Shown one piece after another: positions 1-10,102 of a stretch of DNA of 64,000 bases; positions within the stretch are counted from its first letter, which is position 1, and the number at the start of each line of letters is the position of its first letter. This DNA is from Caulobacter sp. (GTDB lineage Bacteria > Pseudomonadota > Alphaproteobacteria > Caulobacterales > Caulobacteraceae). Position numbers and translations under genes: made by a program. The notes under the pieces are model-generated. The model did not search any database. It was not told the origin of the DNA and worked only from the letters and a program-made list of their open reading frames with translations. The stretch is taken from assembly GCA_030652755.1 (NCBI GenBank), contig JAUSPV010000097.1, positions 1-64,000 on the forward strand, read 5' to 3'.

Positions 1-58
<58 letters not shown>

Positions 59-348
59 CGGGAAGAGGCCGGCGGTTCGGCGGATCATCGCACATCCCGA
101 CCTCGCGATGAGCAAGGGAACAGCGAAATCCGGGTCAGGACGCCTTGATTTGACACAAGGCCTGAGCACGCGGAGAAGAAGAGACATTCGGCGTAGCGCT
201 TCAGAGTCGCTGCCGCCTCGCCGCCCGCGCATCCTCTCTGTATCCCGGACATGATCCCATTGCCGCACGAACTGCTGATGGTCGATCCGCGCCAGCAGTC
301 CGCGAGATCCTCCGACGGCGTCGTTGCGACCCGCTTCACGGTGCTCGC

Positions 349-1539
349 ATGTTGAACACGCCCTCGGACCTGGCCGCGCCGGAGTTCCAGCTTCTCGCGG
401 CGTGCGCCCGATGGCCTGCGTCGGCGGCGAGGCGTGAGGCGGTGACGGCGGCGGTCAACCTTCCGCTGTTCGACTGGGCCAAGGTGCTGCAGGCCGTGCG
501 ACGCCATCGCATAGCGGGACTGCTGCGCCATGGCCTGGCCGACGCCAGCATCGCCGTGCCGGACGAAATCGCCCAGGAGCTCGGCCGTCGGGTGCTCACC
601 GACACGCACCACAATCTGCTGATCGTCGGCAGGGCCACCCGGCTGGTCGGCCTCCTCAAGCGGGAGGGCATCGCGCCGGTGGTGCTGAAGGGCCCGCCGC
701 TGATGGCCCAGGCCTACGGCGACCTGACCGTTCGCGCGAGCCATGACCTCGATCTGCTGGTCCCCGTGAAGGACATCCGACGCGCGATCGCGATCTGTGA
801 AGCGGCGGAATACAAGCGGATCCTGCCGCCGCCGAACCTGCCCGACCACGCGATGGAACACTGGCTGGAACTCTGCAAGGACGTCATCTTCCGCGACGAC
901 GTCGGCGTCACGCTGGAGCTTCACCACCGTCCGACGGTGAGCAGGAGCCTGTCCGATCAGCTGAACCTTTCCGGCGGCGTCACCGAAGTGGCCGTGGCGT
1001 CGAGCGCGAGCTTGCCCACGCCACCGCTGGACGCGCTCTACCCCTACCTCTGTATCCACGGCGCTCTCTGCGCCTGGTTCAGGCTGAAGTGGATCGCCGA
1101 TGTGGCCGCGCTTACCGCCGGCCTCTCGGATGATGAGCTGGTCGCCCTGCACAACGAGGCCGCCGCCAGGGGAGCGGCCCGCGCCTCCGCCCAGGCGCTG
1201 CTGCTCATCCAGGCGCTGTTCGGAAGGACGTTGCCCGCGCGGATCCGACCGGACCGCAAGTCGGTGCGGCTCGCGAACTTCGCGTTGCAGGTCATGAGCG
1301 ACCCACTGGAACCTCACCAGCGACGCTGGCGACCGGCCCGGATCCAGCTCGGCCAGCTGCTGCTGACGGAAGACTGGACGTTCCGCCGCGAGGCCGTGAC
1401 AGCATGGTTGATGGACTGGCCGACGGCCTTTCGGATCGGGCTGCCACGGCCGCTGCGGTTCCTCTATCCTCTGATGCGGGCGCCGGCCTGGCTTGTTCGT
1501 CGCGTGCTGCGCCCGATCGCTGGCCCGGCGGACCATTAG
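349..1539 (+). CDS. nucleotidyltransferase family protein (NTP_transf_5-like)
   Basis: 396 aa; VVLKGPPLMAQAYGD...RASHDLDLLVP nucleotidyltransferase-like motif. Confidence 0.75.
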   Translation: MLNTPSDLAAPEFQLLAACARWPASAARREAVTAAVNLPLFDWAKVLQAVRRHRIAGLLRHGLADASIAVPDEIAQELGRRVLTDTHHNLLIVGRATRLVGLLKREGIAPVVLKGPPLMAQAYGDLTVRASHDLDLLVPVKDIRRAIAICEAAEYKRILPPPNLPDHAMEHWLELCKDVIFRDDVGVTLELHHRPTVSRSLSDQLNLSGGVTEVAVASSASLPTPPLDALYPYLCIHGALCAWFRLKWIADVAALTAGLSDDELVALHNEAAARGAARASAQALLLIQALFGRTLPARIRPDRKSVRLANFALQVMSDPLEPHQRRWRPARIQLGQLLLTEDWTFRREAVTAWLMDWPTAFRIGLPRPLRFLYPLMRAPAWLVRRVLRPIAGPADH

Positions 1540-1811
1540 GCGTCTGGACGCCCTGCGACTGCGCCTGCGCTCCAGCCTTGATCGGCGACCAGAACCTGTC
1601 CCTGACTTCAGGAGGTTGCCGCAGCGAGGTCCACCGGCGGTCGGCTGGCGCTCATCCGGCTCGATCATCTCACATATTGACGTTTTCGTCCGCTCGGCGC
1701 GAGCGATCGATCACGAGCGGCGGGGATCACCCCCTGTCATAGCTTGAGCCGGCATTGCGCGACGAGACCCGCCATGCTATATCGGACTAAATCGTCAAAT
1801 TGTTGGCCGCC

Positions 1812-2738
1812 ATGAACCCCATCAAGATCGAAGATGTCGCCCACGTGCGCTTCCAGGCGCCGGACCTGGCGGAGATGCGCAACTTCCTCGAGGACTTCGG
1901 CCTCGTCATCGTCGAGGCCTGCTCCCACCGTCTGGTCGCGCGCGGCGACGGCCCGGCGCCTGCCGTCCACATCACGGAGCTGGGCGACCCGGGCTTAGTG
2001 GCGCTCGGCCTGCGCGCGGCGTCGCTCGACGACCTGGAGGCGCTGGCGTCGCGGGAGGGTGTAGCCACCGAACCCCTGGACCTGCCAGGCGGCGGGCGGC
2101 GCCTCCTGCTCGCGGATCCCGACGGGCACACCATCGAGGTCGTCGCCGGGCAGGCGCCCGCCGATCCGCTGCCCGCTCCGGGCGCGCAGCCCTGGAACTC
2201 GATCCACGGACGCGAGCGGCTGCGTCAGCCCAAGCGCGTGACCGGCGGGCCGTCCCATGTGGTTCGGTTGGGCCATGTGGTGCTGAACGTGTCGGACTTC
2301 CGCACCTCCGAGCGCTGGTACAAGGACCGCTTCGGTTTCATCACCTCTGACGAGATCCAGCTTACGCCGGAGATCGCCCTGGGCGCATTCCTGCGCTGCG
2401 ACCGGGGCAGCACGCCGACCGACCACCACACCCTGTTCCTGGCGCAGAGCCCCAAGGGGCCAGGGTTCAACCACGCAGCCTTCGAGGTTGCGGACCTGGA
2501 CGATCTGATGCTGGGCCATCAGCGCCTGAAGGAGGCCGGCCGCCACGCCGAGTGGGGCGTCGGACGCCACATCCTGGGCAGCCAGGTCTTCGACTACTGG
2601 CGCGACCCCTGGGGCCACACCCTGGAACACTGGACCGACGGCGATCTCTTCACGGCGGCCGACGGCTCCAACGTCGCCACCTTGCAGGACCTGATGGGTG
2701 TCCAATGGGGCCCGTCCGCACCCCCGACCATGGCCTGA
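1812..2738 (+). CDS. VOC family / type I extradiol ring-cleavage dioxygenase-like protein
   Basis: Two glyoxalase-fold repeats; LGHVVLNV, FNHAAFEV and HTLEHWTD fit a His-His-Glu metal triad; ATG at 1812 preferred over 1800. Confidence 0.8.
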   Translation: MNPIKIEDVAHVRFQAPDLAEMRNFLEDFGLVIVEACSHRLVARGDGPAPAVHITELGDPGLVALGLRAASLDDLEALASREGVATEPLDLPGGGRRLLLADPDGHTIEVVAGQAPADPLPAPGAQPWNSIHGRERLRQPKRVTGGPSHVVRLGHVVLNVSDFRTSERWYKDRFGFITSDEIQLTPEIALGAFLRCDRGSTPTDHHTLFLAQSPKGPGFNHAAFEVADLDDLMLGHQRLKEAGRHAEWGVGRHILGSQVFDYWRDPWGHTLEHWTDGDLFTAADGSNVATLQDLMGVQWGPSAPPTMA

Positions 2739-2752
2739 TCAGGAGACGACCG

Positions 2753-3601
2753 ATGAAACTCGCGACGTTCAACGCCGGCGCCGGTCCGCGGCCGGGTGTG
2801 GTCGATGGGGACAGGATCGTCCCGCTGCACGCCGGCCTGCCGGCCGACATGATCGGGCTGATCGCCGCCTGGCCGGACGTGGCCGCCGAGGTCGGCGCCA
2901 TCGCGGCCGCCGGCGCCGGCGCCCTGCCGCTCGATCAGGTCCGGCTGCTCGCCCCGATCCGTCGGCCCGGCAAGATCATGGCCATCGGCCTGAACTACGC
3001 CGACCATATCGCCGAGAGCAACATGGGCACGCCCGAGCATCAGGTATGGTTCTCCAAGGCCCCGACCAGCGCCAACGGTCCCCACGACGCCATCCAGATC
3101 CCGAAAGTGTCGCAGACCGTCGACTATGAGGCCGAGCTGGTGGCGGTGATCGGTCGCGGCGGTCGCCATATCAGCCGCGAGGACGCGCCGGGCGCCGTGT
3201 TCGGCTACTGCTGCGGCAACGACGCCACCGAGCGCGCCTGGCAGCACCGTACGCCCCAATGGGTCGTGGGAAAGTCGTTCGACACTCACGCGCCGTTCGG
3301 CCCCTGGATCACCACCCCCGACGAGATCGCCGACCCCCATGCGCTGTCGATCCGCTGCCTGGTCAATGGCGAGGTCCGTCAGGACTCGAACACGCGCCAC
3401 CTCGTCTTCGACATCTGGGACCAGATCGCCCACCTCAGCCAGGCCATGACGCTTGAGCCCGGCGACCTGATCTTCACCGGCACGCCGGGCGGCATCGGCG
3501 CGGCGATGAAGCCCATGCGGTTCCTGAAGGCCGGAGATCGCGTGCGCGTCGAGATCGAGGGGCTCGGCGCCCTCGACAACCCTTGCGAACCGGAGGTCTG
3601 A
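2753..3601 (+). CDS. fumarylacetoacetate hydrolase family protein
   Basis: MKLATFNAGAGPRPGVVDGD...IMAIGLNYADHIAES...TGTPGGIGAAMKP FAH-family motifs; start trimmed from the longer ORF. Confidence 0.9.
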   Translation: MKLATFNAGAGPRPGVVDGDRIVPLHAGLPADMIGLIAAWPDVAAEVGAIAAAGAGALPLDQVRLLAPIRRPGKIMAIGLNYADHIAESNMGTPEHQVWFSKAPTSANGPHDAIQIPKVSQTVDYEAELVAVIGRGGRHISREDAPGAVFGYCCGNDATERAWQHRTPQWVVGKSFDTHAPFGPWITTPDEIADPHALSIRCLVNGEVRQDSNTRHLVFDIWDQIAHLSQAMTLEPGDLIFTGTPGGIGAAMKPMRFLKAGDRVRVEIEGLGALDNPCEPEV

Positions 3602-3602
3602 C

Positions 3603-5105
3603 ATGAGCAGCGAGGCCTTCGACTGCGACGTTCTCGTCGTCGGCCTGGGACCGGTGGGCGCTGCCGTCGCGGCGTTGCTGGCCAGGCGCGGGATCAAGGT
3701 GATGGCCATCGATCGGGACACCGAAATCTATCCGTTGCCCCGGGCCGTGCATTTCGACCACGAGATCATGCGACTGCTGCAGCACCTGGGCGTCGCGGAG
3801 GCGGTGTCTCGGCATGCGCAGGAAGCGCCGGACTACGAATTCCGCAACAGCGCCGGCCAGCTTCTCGCGCGCCTGCAGCCGGCGCCGAGCACCCCCTCGG
3901 GCTGGGCCAGTGGATACATGTTCCACCAGCCCGGCCTTGAGCGGGCGCTGCGCGACCAGCTGGCGGCGGCCGGGAACGCCGATGTCCAACTGGGCTGGCG
4001 CTTTGAGAGCCTGGCGCAGGACCCGCTTGGCGTCACCGCCACGGTGAGCGGACCGGAGGGCCCGGCCCAGATCCGGGCGCGCTACGTTGTTGGTTGCGAC
4101 GGCGCTTCGAGCGCCGTCCGCGGCATGATCGGCGCCAGTCTGTTCGACTACGCCTTCGATGAACCCTGGCTGGTGGTCGACGCTGTCGTCGAGGCCGGCT
4201 GCCGCCTGCCGGAGGTGAACCTGCAGCTCTGTGATCCCGAGCGGCCGACCACCTGCGTCCTGGGGGGGCCGGGCCGCCACCGCTGGGAGTTCATGCTGCT
4301 GCCGGGCGAAACCCCGGAGGCCATGCTGGCCGATGGCAGGGTCGAAGCCCTGATCGCGCCCTGGGACTGCGGCCCTGTCCGGATCGAGCGCAAGGCGGTG
4401 TACCGTTTCCACGGCCTGGTGGCGAACCGCTGGCGGTCAGGACGCGTGCTGCTGGCCGGAGACGCCGCCCATCAAACGCCGCCTTTCGCCGGCCAGGGCA
4501 TGTGCGCGGGCCTGCGGGACGCCTTCAATCTGGCCTGGAAGCTCGACGCCGTGATTTCGGGCGGCGCCGACGAGAGTCTGCTCGACAGCTACCAGAGCGA
4601 ACGGGAACCCCACGTGCGGGCCTTCATCGAGCTGGCCATCGGCATGGGGCGGGTCGTCTGCACCCAGGACCGCGACGCCGCCGCAGCCCGTGACGCCGAG
4701 ATGCTGAGCCGTATGCAATCCGGCGCGCCCGCGCTGCCGCCCCTGGTTCCGCCCCCTTTCACCGTCGGCTGCCTGTTGCCCGGCAGTCCCGCCGCCGGGA
4801 CCGTGTTCCCGCAGCCGTGTGCCGGCCAGGCTCACCAGCGCTGCCGCATGGACGACGTCCTGGGCGACGCTCCCTGCCTGATCACCCGAAGCGCTGTCAG
4901 CACCGTCGCCACGGACGTCCAGCTCCTGCCGATCGAATCTGAACGGCTGGCTCGCTTCCGCGGGGCTCTGGAAGCCTGGCTTGACGAACACGGAGTGGAG
5001 GCGGTTCTGGTCCGGCCGGACCGCTGCGTCTTCGGCGCGGGCGAGCCGCACGAACTGCTATCGGCCTGGCGGCGCGCGTTGTCGCCGATCACCCGCGCCG
5101 CCTGA
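3603..5105 (+). CDS. FAD-dependent aromatic hydroxylase, MhpA-like (bifunctional 3-(3-hydroxyphenyl)propionate/3-hydroxycinnamate hydroxylase family)
   Basis: N-terminal VVGLGPVGAAVAALLARRG; RVLLAGDAAHQTPPFAGQGMCAGLRDAFNLAWKL motif. Confidence 0.88.
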   Translation: MSSEAFDCDVLVVGLGPVGAAVAALLARRGIKVMAIDRDTEIYPLPRAVHFDHEIMRLLQHLGVAEAVSRHAQEAPDYEFRNSAGQLLARLQPAPSTPSGWASGYMFHQPGLERALRDQLAAAGNADVQLGWRFESLAQDPLGVTATVSGPEGPAQIRARYVVGCDGASSAVRGMIGASLFDYAFDEPWLVVDAVVEAGCRLPEVNLQLCDPERPTTCVLGGPGRHRWEFMLLPGETPEAMLADGRVEALIAPWDCGPVRIERKAVYRFHGLVANRWRSGRVLLAGDAAHQTPPFAGQGMCAGLRDAFNLAWKLDAVISGGADESLLDSYQSEREPHVRAFIELAIGMGRVVCTQDRDAAAARDAEMLSRMQSGAPALPPLVPPPFTVGCLLPGSPAAGTVFPQPCAGQAHQRCRMDDVLGDAPCLITRSAVSTVATDVQLLPIESERLARFRGALEAWLDEHGVEAVLVRPDRCVFGAGEPHELLSAWRRALSPITRAA

Positions 5106-5122
5106 AGGGAAATGAACTGACC

Positions 5123-5749
5123 ATGCTCCGACTGCACCACGCGCCCCTGGCCTGTTCGCTGGCCAGCCGCTTCGCCCTGGCCGAATCCGGTCTGCCGCAC
5201 GAAGTCGCCTTCGTCCGCACCTGGCGGGACGAGCACAAGACCGACGCCTACCGGCGCATCAATCCGCGCGGCAAGGTGCCGGCTCTGGAGACCGATCATG
5301 GGGTGATCACCGAGTCGACGGCCATCCTGCCGTTCATCGCCGATCTGGCGCCCGACAAGGCGCTGCTTCCGCCGGCCGGGACGTTCGAGCGCGCGCAGGC
5401 CCAGTCCTGGCTTTCATTCCTGTCCAGCACGCTGCATGCCTCGCTGGCGGCGGCGATGTTCCCGGCTCCAGGATGCGACAACGACGTGGCGCGCGAGGCC
5501 GCCATCCAGCGCGCCGCCGCCGCCTTCCAGGAGATCGAGCAGCACCTCGACGGCCGTGATCACCTGCTGGGCGCCTTCAGCGTCTGCGATCTCTACCTGC
5601 TGGTCTTCTCTCTCTGGCGCGTCGGCCCCGGCCTGGCGGGACGGCTGCCACCCCTGCCCAACCTCGACCGGTTTCAGCAGATTCACCTTGCGCGCCCCGG
5701 CCTGGCCGCCATGGTCGGCGAGGAGATGAAGCTGAGATCGGAAGCCTGA
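5123..5749 (+). CDS. glutathione S-transferase family protein
   Basis: N-terminal thioredoxin-like half (INPRGKVPALETDHGVITESTAI) plus GST C-terminal half. Confidence 0.88.
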   Translation: MLRLHHAPLACSLASRFALAESGLPHEVAFVRTWRDEHKTDAYRRINPRGKVPALETDHGVITESTAILPFIADLAPDKALLPPAGTFERAQAQSWLSFLSSTLHASLAAAMFPAPGCDNDVAREAAIQRAAAAFQEIEQHLDGRDHLLGAFSVCDLYLLVFSLWRVGPGLAGRLPPLPNLDRFQQIHLARPGLAAMVGEEMKLRSEA

Positions 5750-5754
5750 CGCGC

Positions 5755-6423
5755 GTGGCGGAGCCAGACAGACGCAATCCCCGGGTTGAGCGGACGCGCG
5801 CCGCCCTGGTCGCCGCCGGGCGACGGCTATTCAGTGAACGCCCGGTGGATGCGGTGACCGTGGATGACATCGTCCAGGCCGCGGCGGTCGGCAAGGGCAG
5901 CTTCTACAACCACTTTCCCGACCGCGAGGCCCTCGTCCGCGCCGTTTCGGCCCAGATCCGCCTCAGCGTCGAGGGCGCGATCGGGGAGGCCAACGCCGAC
6001 GAGCCCGACCCGGCCCGGCGAGTGGTGCGGGCCGTCTGCTGTTACCTGCGTTACGCCGTCGACGAGCCCGAGCCCGCGAGGGTCCTGGTCCGGGTTCACG
6101 GCGGCCATACGTCCCTGGACGCGCCGCTGAACCGGGGCCTTGTGGAGGACATGGAGCGCGGCCTGGCGTCGGGACGCTTCGCCGTGCCGACGATCGAGGC
6201 CGGGGTGCTGTTCGCCTTCGGCGTCGTCCAGCTCTCCCTGGCGCGGTTGGTCCTGGAGCCGACGCCGAGCCTCGCCGTCAGCCTGGCCCAGCAGATGTGC
6301 GCCCTGTTGCTGCGGGGCCTCGGCCTTCCGCCGGCCGAGGCCGACCTCATCGCGGCCCAGGCAAGCGACGACATCGTGCGCCGGGGCGCCTACGCCACCA
6401 CCCATACCGGAGCCGCCCATTGA
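5755..6423 (+). CDS. TetR/AcrR family transcriptional regulator
   Basis: HTH RTRAALVAAGRRLFSERPVDAVTVDDIVQAAAVGKGSFYNHFPDREAL; GTG start. Confidence 0.88.
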   Translation: MAEPDRRNPRVERTRAALVAAGRRLFSERPVDAVTVDDIVQAAAVGKGSFYNHFPDREALVRAVSAQIRLSVEGAIGEANADEPDPARRVVRAVCCYLRYAVDEPEPARVLVRVHGGHTSLDAPLNRGLVEDMERGLASGRFAVPTIEAGVLFAFGVVQLSLARLVLEPTPSLAVSLAQQMCALLLRGLGLPPAEADLIAAQASDDIVRRGAYATTHTGAAH

Positions 6424-6452
6424 CCCCCCGCCCCCTCACCCCTTTCGAGGGC

Positions 6453-7991
6453 ATGGACATCCGCACGCTCATCGACGAGCAGGCCTCCGAGCGCGGCGAG
6501 CGCCCGTTCCTGGTCTGGGAGCCCTTCGAGGGCGCCGGCCGGACCTGGACCTATGCGGACTTCGCGGAGGCCGTGCGGCGGTTCGCGGCCGGGCTCCACG
6601 TTCGCGGCGTCGCGCCGGGCGACCGGGTGATCGTCCACCTCGACAACTGTCCGGAGTCGGTGATCGCCTGGCTGGGCTGCGCCTACGCCGGCGCGGTGGC
6701 GGTGACGACCAACGCCAAGTCCAGCCAGGACGAGCTCGCCTATTTCGCGGACCACAGCGGCGCGGTGGGCGCCATCACCCAGCCGCGGTTCGCCGATCTG
6801 CTGGCCTCGGCCGCGCCGCAGCTTGCCTGGAGGGTGGTCACCGATACCGACAACGGCGCGCCGCCCGGGCCGGTCGCAGCCGGGTTCGAGCCCTTCACCG
6901 CCCTTGATGGCGATCCGGCCGCGCTGCCGGTGCGACCTCACGATCCCTGGGCGCCCTTCGCCATCCAGTACACCTCGGGCACCACCGCCAGGCCCAAGGC
7001 GGTTCTCTGGACCCACGCCAATGCGCTGTGGGGCGCGCGGCTGTGCGCCCAGCATGAGGATCTCCACGCCGACGACATCCACCTGGTGCACCTGCCGCTG
7101 TTCCACACCAACGCCCAGGCCTACAGCGTCCTGGCCTCCCTGTGGGCCGGCGCGGCGGTCGTGCTGACGCCGCGATTCTCCGCCTCGCGGTTCTGGCCGA
7201 TCTCGCTGAAGCACGGGGCGACCTGGACCTCGATGATTCCGTTCTGCGTCAAGGCGCTGGTCGGGCAGCCGGTCCCGCCACGCCACAGCTACCGCTTCTG
7301 GGGCAACGGCATCTGCGAACCGGCCTGGGACCGGCTGTTCGGCGTCAAGACCATCGGCTGGTGGGGCATGACCGAGACCATCGCGCACGGGATCGTCGGC
7401 TCGGCGCACCGGAAGGACGCGCCGATGTCCATGGGTCGCCCGGCGCCCGGATACGACGTCCACGTCCTCGACGACGCGGGGCGCCCCGTCGGACCGGGCG
7501 AGGTCGGCGACCTGCTGGTCGGCGGGATTCGCGGGCTGTCCCTGTTCCTGGAGTACGCCGGCGATCCGGCGGCGACCGCGGCGGCGTTCCGCGAGGATGG
7601 CCTCTTCATCACCGGCGACCGGATCCGGCGCGGCGAGGACGGCTACCTCTATTTCGCCGATCGCTCCAAGGACATGCTGAAGGTCGGCGGCGAGAACGTC
7701 GCGGCGTCCGAAATCGAGAGGGTGATCGCCGGCGTGCCCGGCGTCTCGGAAGTGGCGGTGGTGGGCATGAAGCACGCCATGCTCGACGAGGCGCCCGCTG
7801 CCTTCGTGGTCCCCCTCCCGGGCCACGAGGACGGGCTGGAGGCGCGGATCGGGGCGGCCTGCGAGGACACCCTCGCGGCCTTCAAGCGACCGCACCTGAT
7901 CCGGATCGTCGATGACCTGCCGCGATCCACGCTGGAAAAAGTCGCCAAGGCCGAACTGCGGGCGCTGCTGGCCGCCGAGTCTCCCGGCTGA
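6453..7991 (+). CDS. AMP-binding acyl-CoA ligase
   Basis: YTSGTTARPKAVLWTH, GWWGMTET and GDRIRRGEDGYLYFADRSKDMLKVGGENVAASEIE motifs; ATG at 6453 preferred over 6297. Confidence 0.88.
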   Translation: MDIRTLIDEQASERGERPFLVWEPFEGAGRTWTYADFAEAVRRFAAGLHVRGVAPGDRVIVHLDNCPESVIAWLGCAYAGAVAVTTNAKSSQDELAYFADHSGAVGAITQPRFADLLASAAPQLAWRVVTDTDNGAPPGPVAAGFEPFTALDGDPAALPVRPHDPWAPFAIQYTSGTTARPKAVLWTHANALWGARLCAQHEDLHADDIHLVHLPLFHTNAQAYSVLASLWAGAAVVLTPRFSASRFWPISLKHGATWTSMIPFCVKALVGQPVPPRHSYRFWGNGICEPAWDRLFGVKTIGWWGMTETIAHGIVGSAHRKDAPMSMGRPAPGYDVHVLDDAGRPVGPGEVGDLLVGGIRGLSLFLEYAGDPAATAAAFREDGLFITGDRIRRGEDGYLYFADRSKDMLKVGGENVAASEIERVIAGVPGVSEVAVVGMKHAMLDEAPAAFVVPLPGHEDGLEARIGAACEDTLAAFKRPHLIRIVDDLPRSTLEKVAKAELRALLAAESPG

Positions 7992-8015
7992 CGCGCCGGC
8001 CCTGGCCGCGAGGTC

Positions 8016-10046
8016 TCAGGAAGGGTCCTCTGGTCCTTCGTCATCAACCTCGTCCCCCGGGGCCCGGATCGGGCGATAGTCGGCGCCGGTCACGCGGCGG
8101 GTGAACCAGTCCATCTGCACGTCGATCTGGAAGAGTCTGTGGCGAAGCTTGCGGAAATTGTGCGGTTCGCCCGGGGCCAGATAGAGCTCGGTTTCCACAT
8201 TCAGGTCCTTCAGCGCCCGATAGAGCATGATCGACTGGCTGGCGGGCACGCGTTCGTCATCCTCGCCGGCCAGGATCAACACCGGCGTGCGCACCTTGTC
8301 GAGGGCCGCCAGCGGTGAGTTGTCTGTATAGAGGTCACGCCGCGCGGTGGTCCCGTAAGGCGGTGTCTCGAACCATTCCATGCGCTGCCAGCGCGTGTCC
8401 GAGGTCAGGTACATCGACGGCCAGTCGACGACGCCAGCCCCGCTGGCCACCGCCTTGAAGCGGTCGGTGACGGTGATCAGCCGGTTTGTGATGTGTCCGC
8501 CGGCGCTCCAGCCCATCGCGCCAAGCCGGTCCGGATCCACCAGGCCGCGTTCAATCAGATCATCGACGCCGGACAGGACGTCCTTGTCGGCGTGGCGGAA
8601 ATAGTCGCCGTTCATCCCCTGCAGGAAGGCGTCGCCGTAGCCCGTTCCACCGCGGTAGTTCACGCTCAGCGTCATGAACCCCTGGGTAGCGAGCAACGGA
8701 TTGAAGCGGCTGTAGGCGAAGATGTTGAAGACGTCCGACGAGCGCGGCCCGCCGTGGGTCTGGACGATCAAGGGATAGCGCCGGCCCGGCGTCCAGCCGA
8801 CCGGATAGGTCACCAGCCCCTCCAGCGCCTGACCGTCGGCGGCCGTCCAGCGGATCGCTTCCTGGCGCGGCAACAGGAACCGGTCAGCAAGGCCGGCGTG
8901 GACGCGGGTGACGGCGACCGGCCTGGGACGGCGCGGATCAAGCCGGTAGACTTCCGCAGGCGCGGTCGCGGATGCGAGCAGGAAGACAAGGGTGCGACCG
9001 TCTTCGCTGAGCGTCATGTCCTCGGCCGAATGATCGCCGCGAGCCAGCGGGCGGGGCGCCCGTCCGTCAAGGTCAAAGGCGAAGAGTTCGCGGCGCACGC
9101 CGGTGGTGGCAGAGACATAGACCGAGCGCGCGTCAGCCGCCCATTCCGCCGCTTCGATCTCCCACGGCTCCCCGGCCCCGATCTCGCGGAGGCTTCCGTC
9201 GGCCAGACTCATGACAAACAGATTGGGGTTCACGGTGGCGTAGCGGCCACCCTCGGCGTTGGCGATGAACAACAGGCTGCGGCCGTCCGGCGACAGACGC
9301 GGATTTCGCTCCTGATAGTCGTTGTCGGTCAACCGCCGATCCGGCCCACCGCTGGCCTTGAGCCAGAGTTCAGCGCGGGGATTGTCGTCGTTCAGCTTCG
9401 AGGGCGCGCGTCTGTAGAGGATCGTCCGCCCCTCGCCTGAGAGGTCGTAGGCTTCGACGTCAAAGTCGCCGCTGACAACCCGCCGGACCTTGCCGTCGGC
9501 GACCGACATCCGCCACAGGGCGCGTCGCTGACCCGGCGCCTCGAACGGTTCGAGCCTGCCCTTCCGGGCTTCGCGACTGGCCTTCGTCTCCGGTACGTCG
9601 GCCAGGAAGTAAAGTTCGCCGCCATCGGGCGACCAGCGCAGGTCCATCGGCGTGGTCCGGCGCGAGCCGACCCTGCGGGGCTCGCCGCCGTCTATCGGCG
9701 AGACGTAGATCTGCTTCCGCGTATCGCCGCCACGCTTGGCCACGAAGGCGAAGCTCCGGCCGTCCGGGGCCCATTCGGCCGCCGAGGCCGGACCCTCGAT
9801 CATCCGGCGCGGGGCCGCGCCGTCGATCCCAACGCGCCAGATGTCCTCGATGACCTCGTCGGCCTTCCAGTCCGCGCGACCCAGGGTGTAGAGGACCAGG
9901 CGTCCGTCGGGAGAGACCCGCGGACCGGAAACCCGCTGCAACTCCAGCAGATCAATCGCCGTCATCGGTCCCGGCGCCGCTATCGCGGCGGTAGCGACCA
10001 GCGTCGCGGCAAGGACGGCGAGCGCGGCCAGGCGGAGTCGGATCAT
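8016..10046 (-). CDS. S9 family (prolyl oligopeptidase/DPP-like) secreted peptidase
   Basis: Signal peptide; WD40-like propeller repeats; catalytic GWSAGGH; C-terminal GEPHNF histidine region. Confidence 0.9.
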   Translation of the reverse strand: MIRLRLAALAVLAATLVATAAIAAPGPMTAIDLLELQRVSGPRVSPDGRLVLYTLGRADWKADEVIEDIWRVGIDGAAPRRMIEGPASAAEWAPDGRSFAFVAKRGGDTRKQIYVSPIDGGEPRRVGSRRTTPMDLRWSPDGGELYFLADVPETKASREARKGRLEPFEAPGQRRALWRMSVADGKVRRVVSGDFDVEAYDLSGEGRTILYRRAPSKLNDDNPRAELWLKASGGPDRRLTDNDYQERNPRLSPDGRSLLFIANAEGGRYATVNPNLFVMSLADGSLREIGAGEPWEIEAAEWAADARSVYVSATTGVRRELFAFDLDGRAPRPLARGDHSAEDMTLSEDGRTLVFLLASATAPAEVYRLDPRRPRPVAVTRVHAGLADRFLLPRQEAIRWTAADGQALEGLVTYPVGWTPGRRYPLIVQTHGGPRSSDVFNIFAYSRFNPLLATQGFMTLSVNYRGGTGYGDAFLQGMNGDYFRHADKDVLSGVDDLIERGLVDPDRLGAMGWSAGGHITNRLITVTDRFKAVASGAGVVDWPSMYLTSDTRWQRMEWFETPPYGTTARRDLYTDNSPLAALDKVRTPVLILAGEDDERVPASQSIMLYRALKDLNVETELYLAPGEPHNFRKLRHRLFQIDVQMDWFTRRVTGADYRPIRAPGDEVDDEGPEDPS

Positions 10047-10102
10047 GCTGTCGGGTTCCGCGAGCAGCCGCCGGCGACGGGCGTCGCCGGCGGTCGCACA
10101 GG

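Noticed and set aside
85-1668. 527-aa minus-strand ORF at the window start
   Set aside because: Antisense to the well-supported nucleotidyltransferase; low-complexity Arg/Gln/Gly-rich composition typical of spurious ORFs in high-GC DNA.
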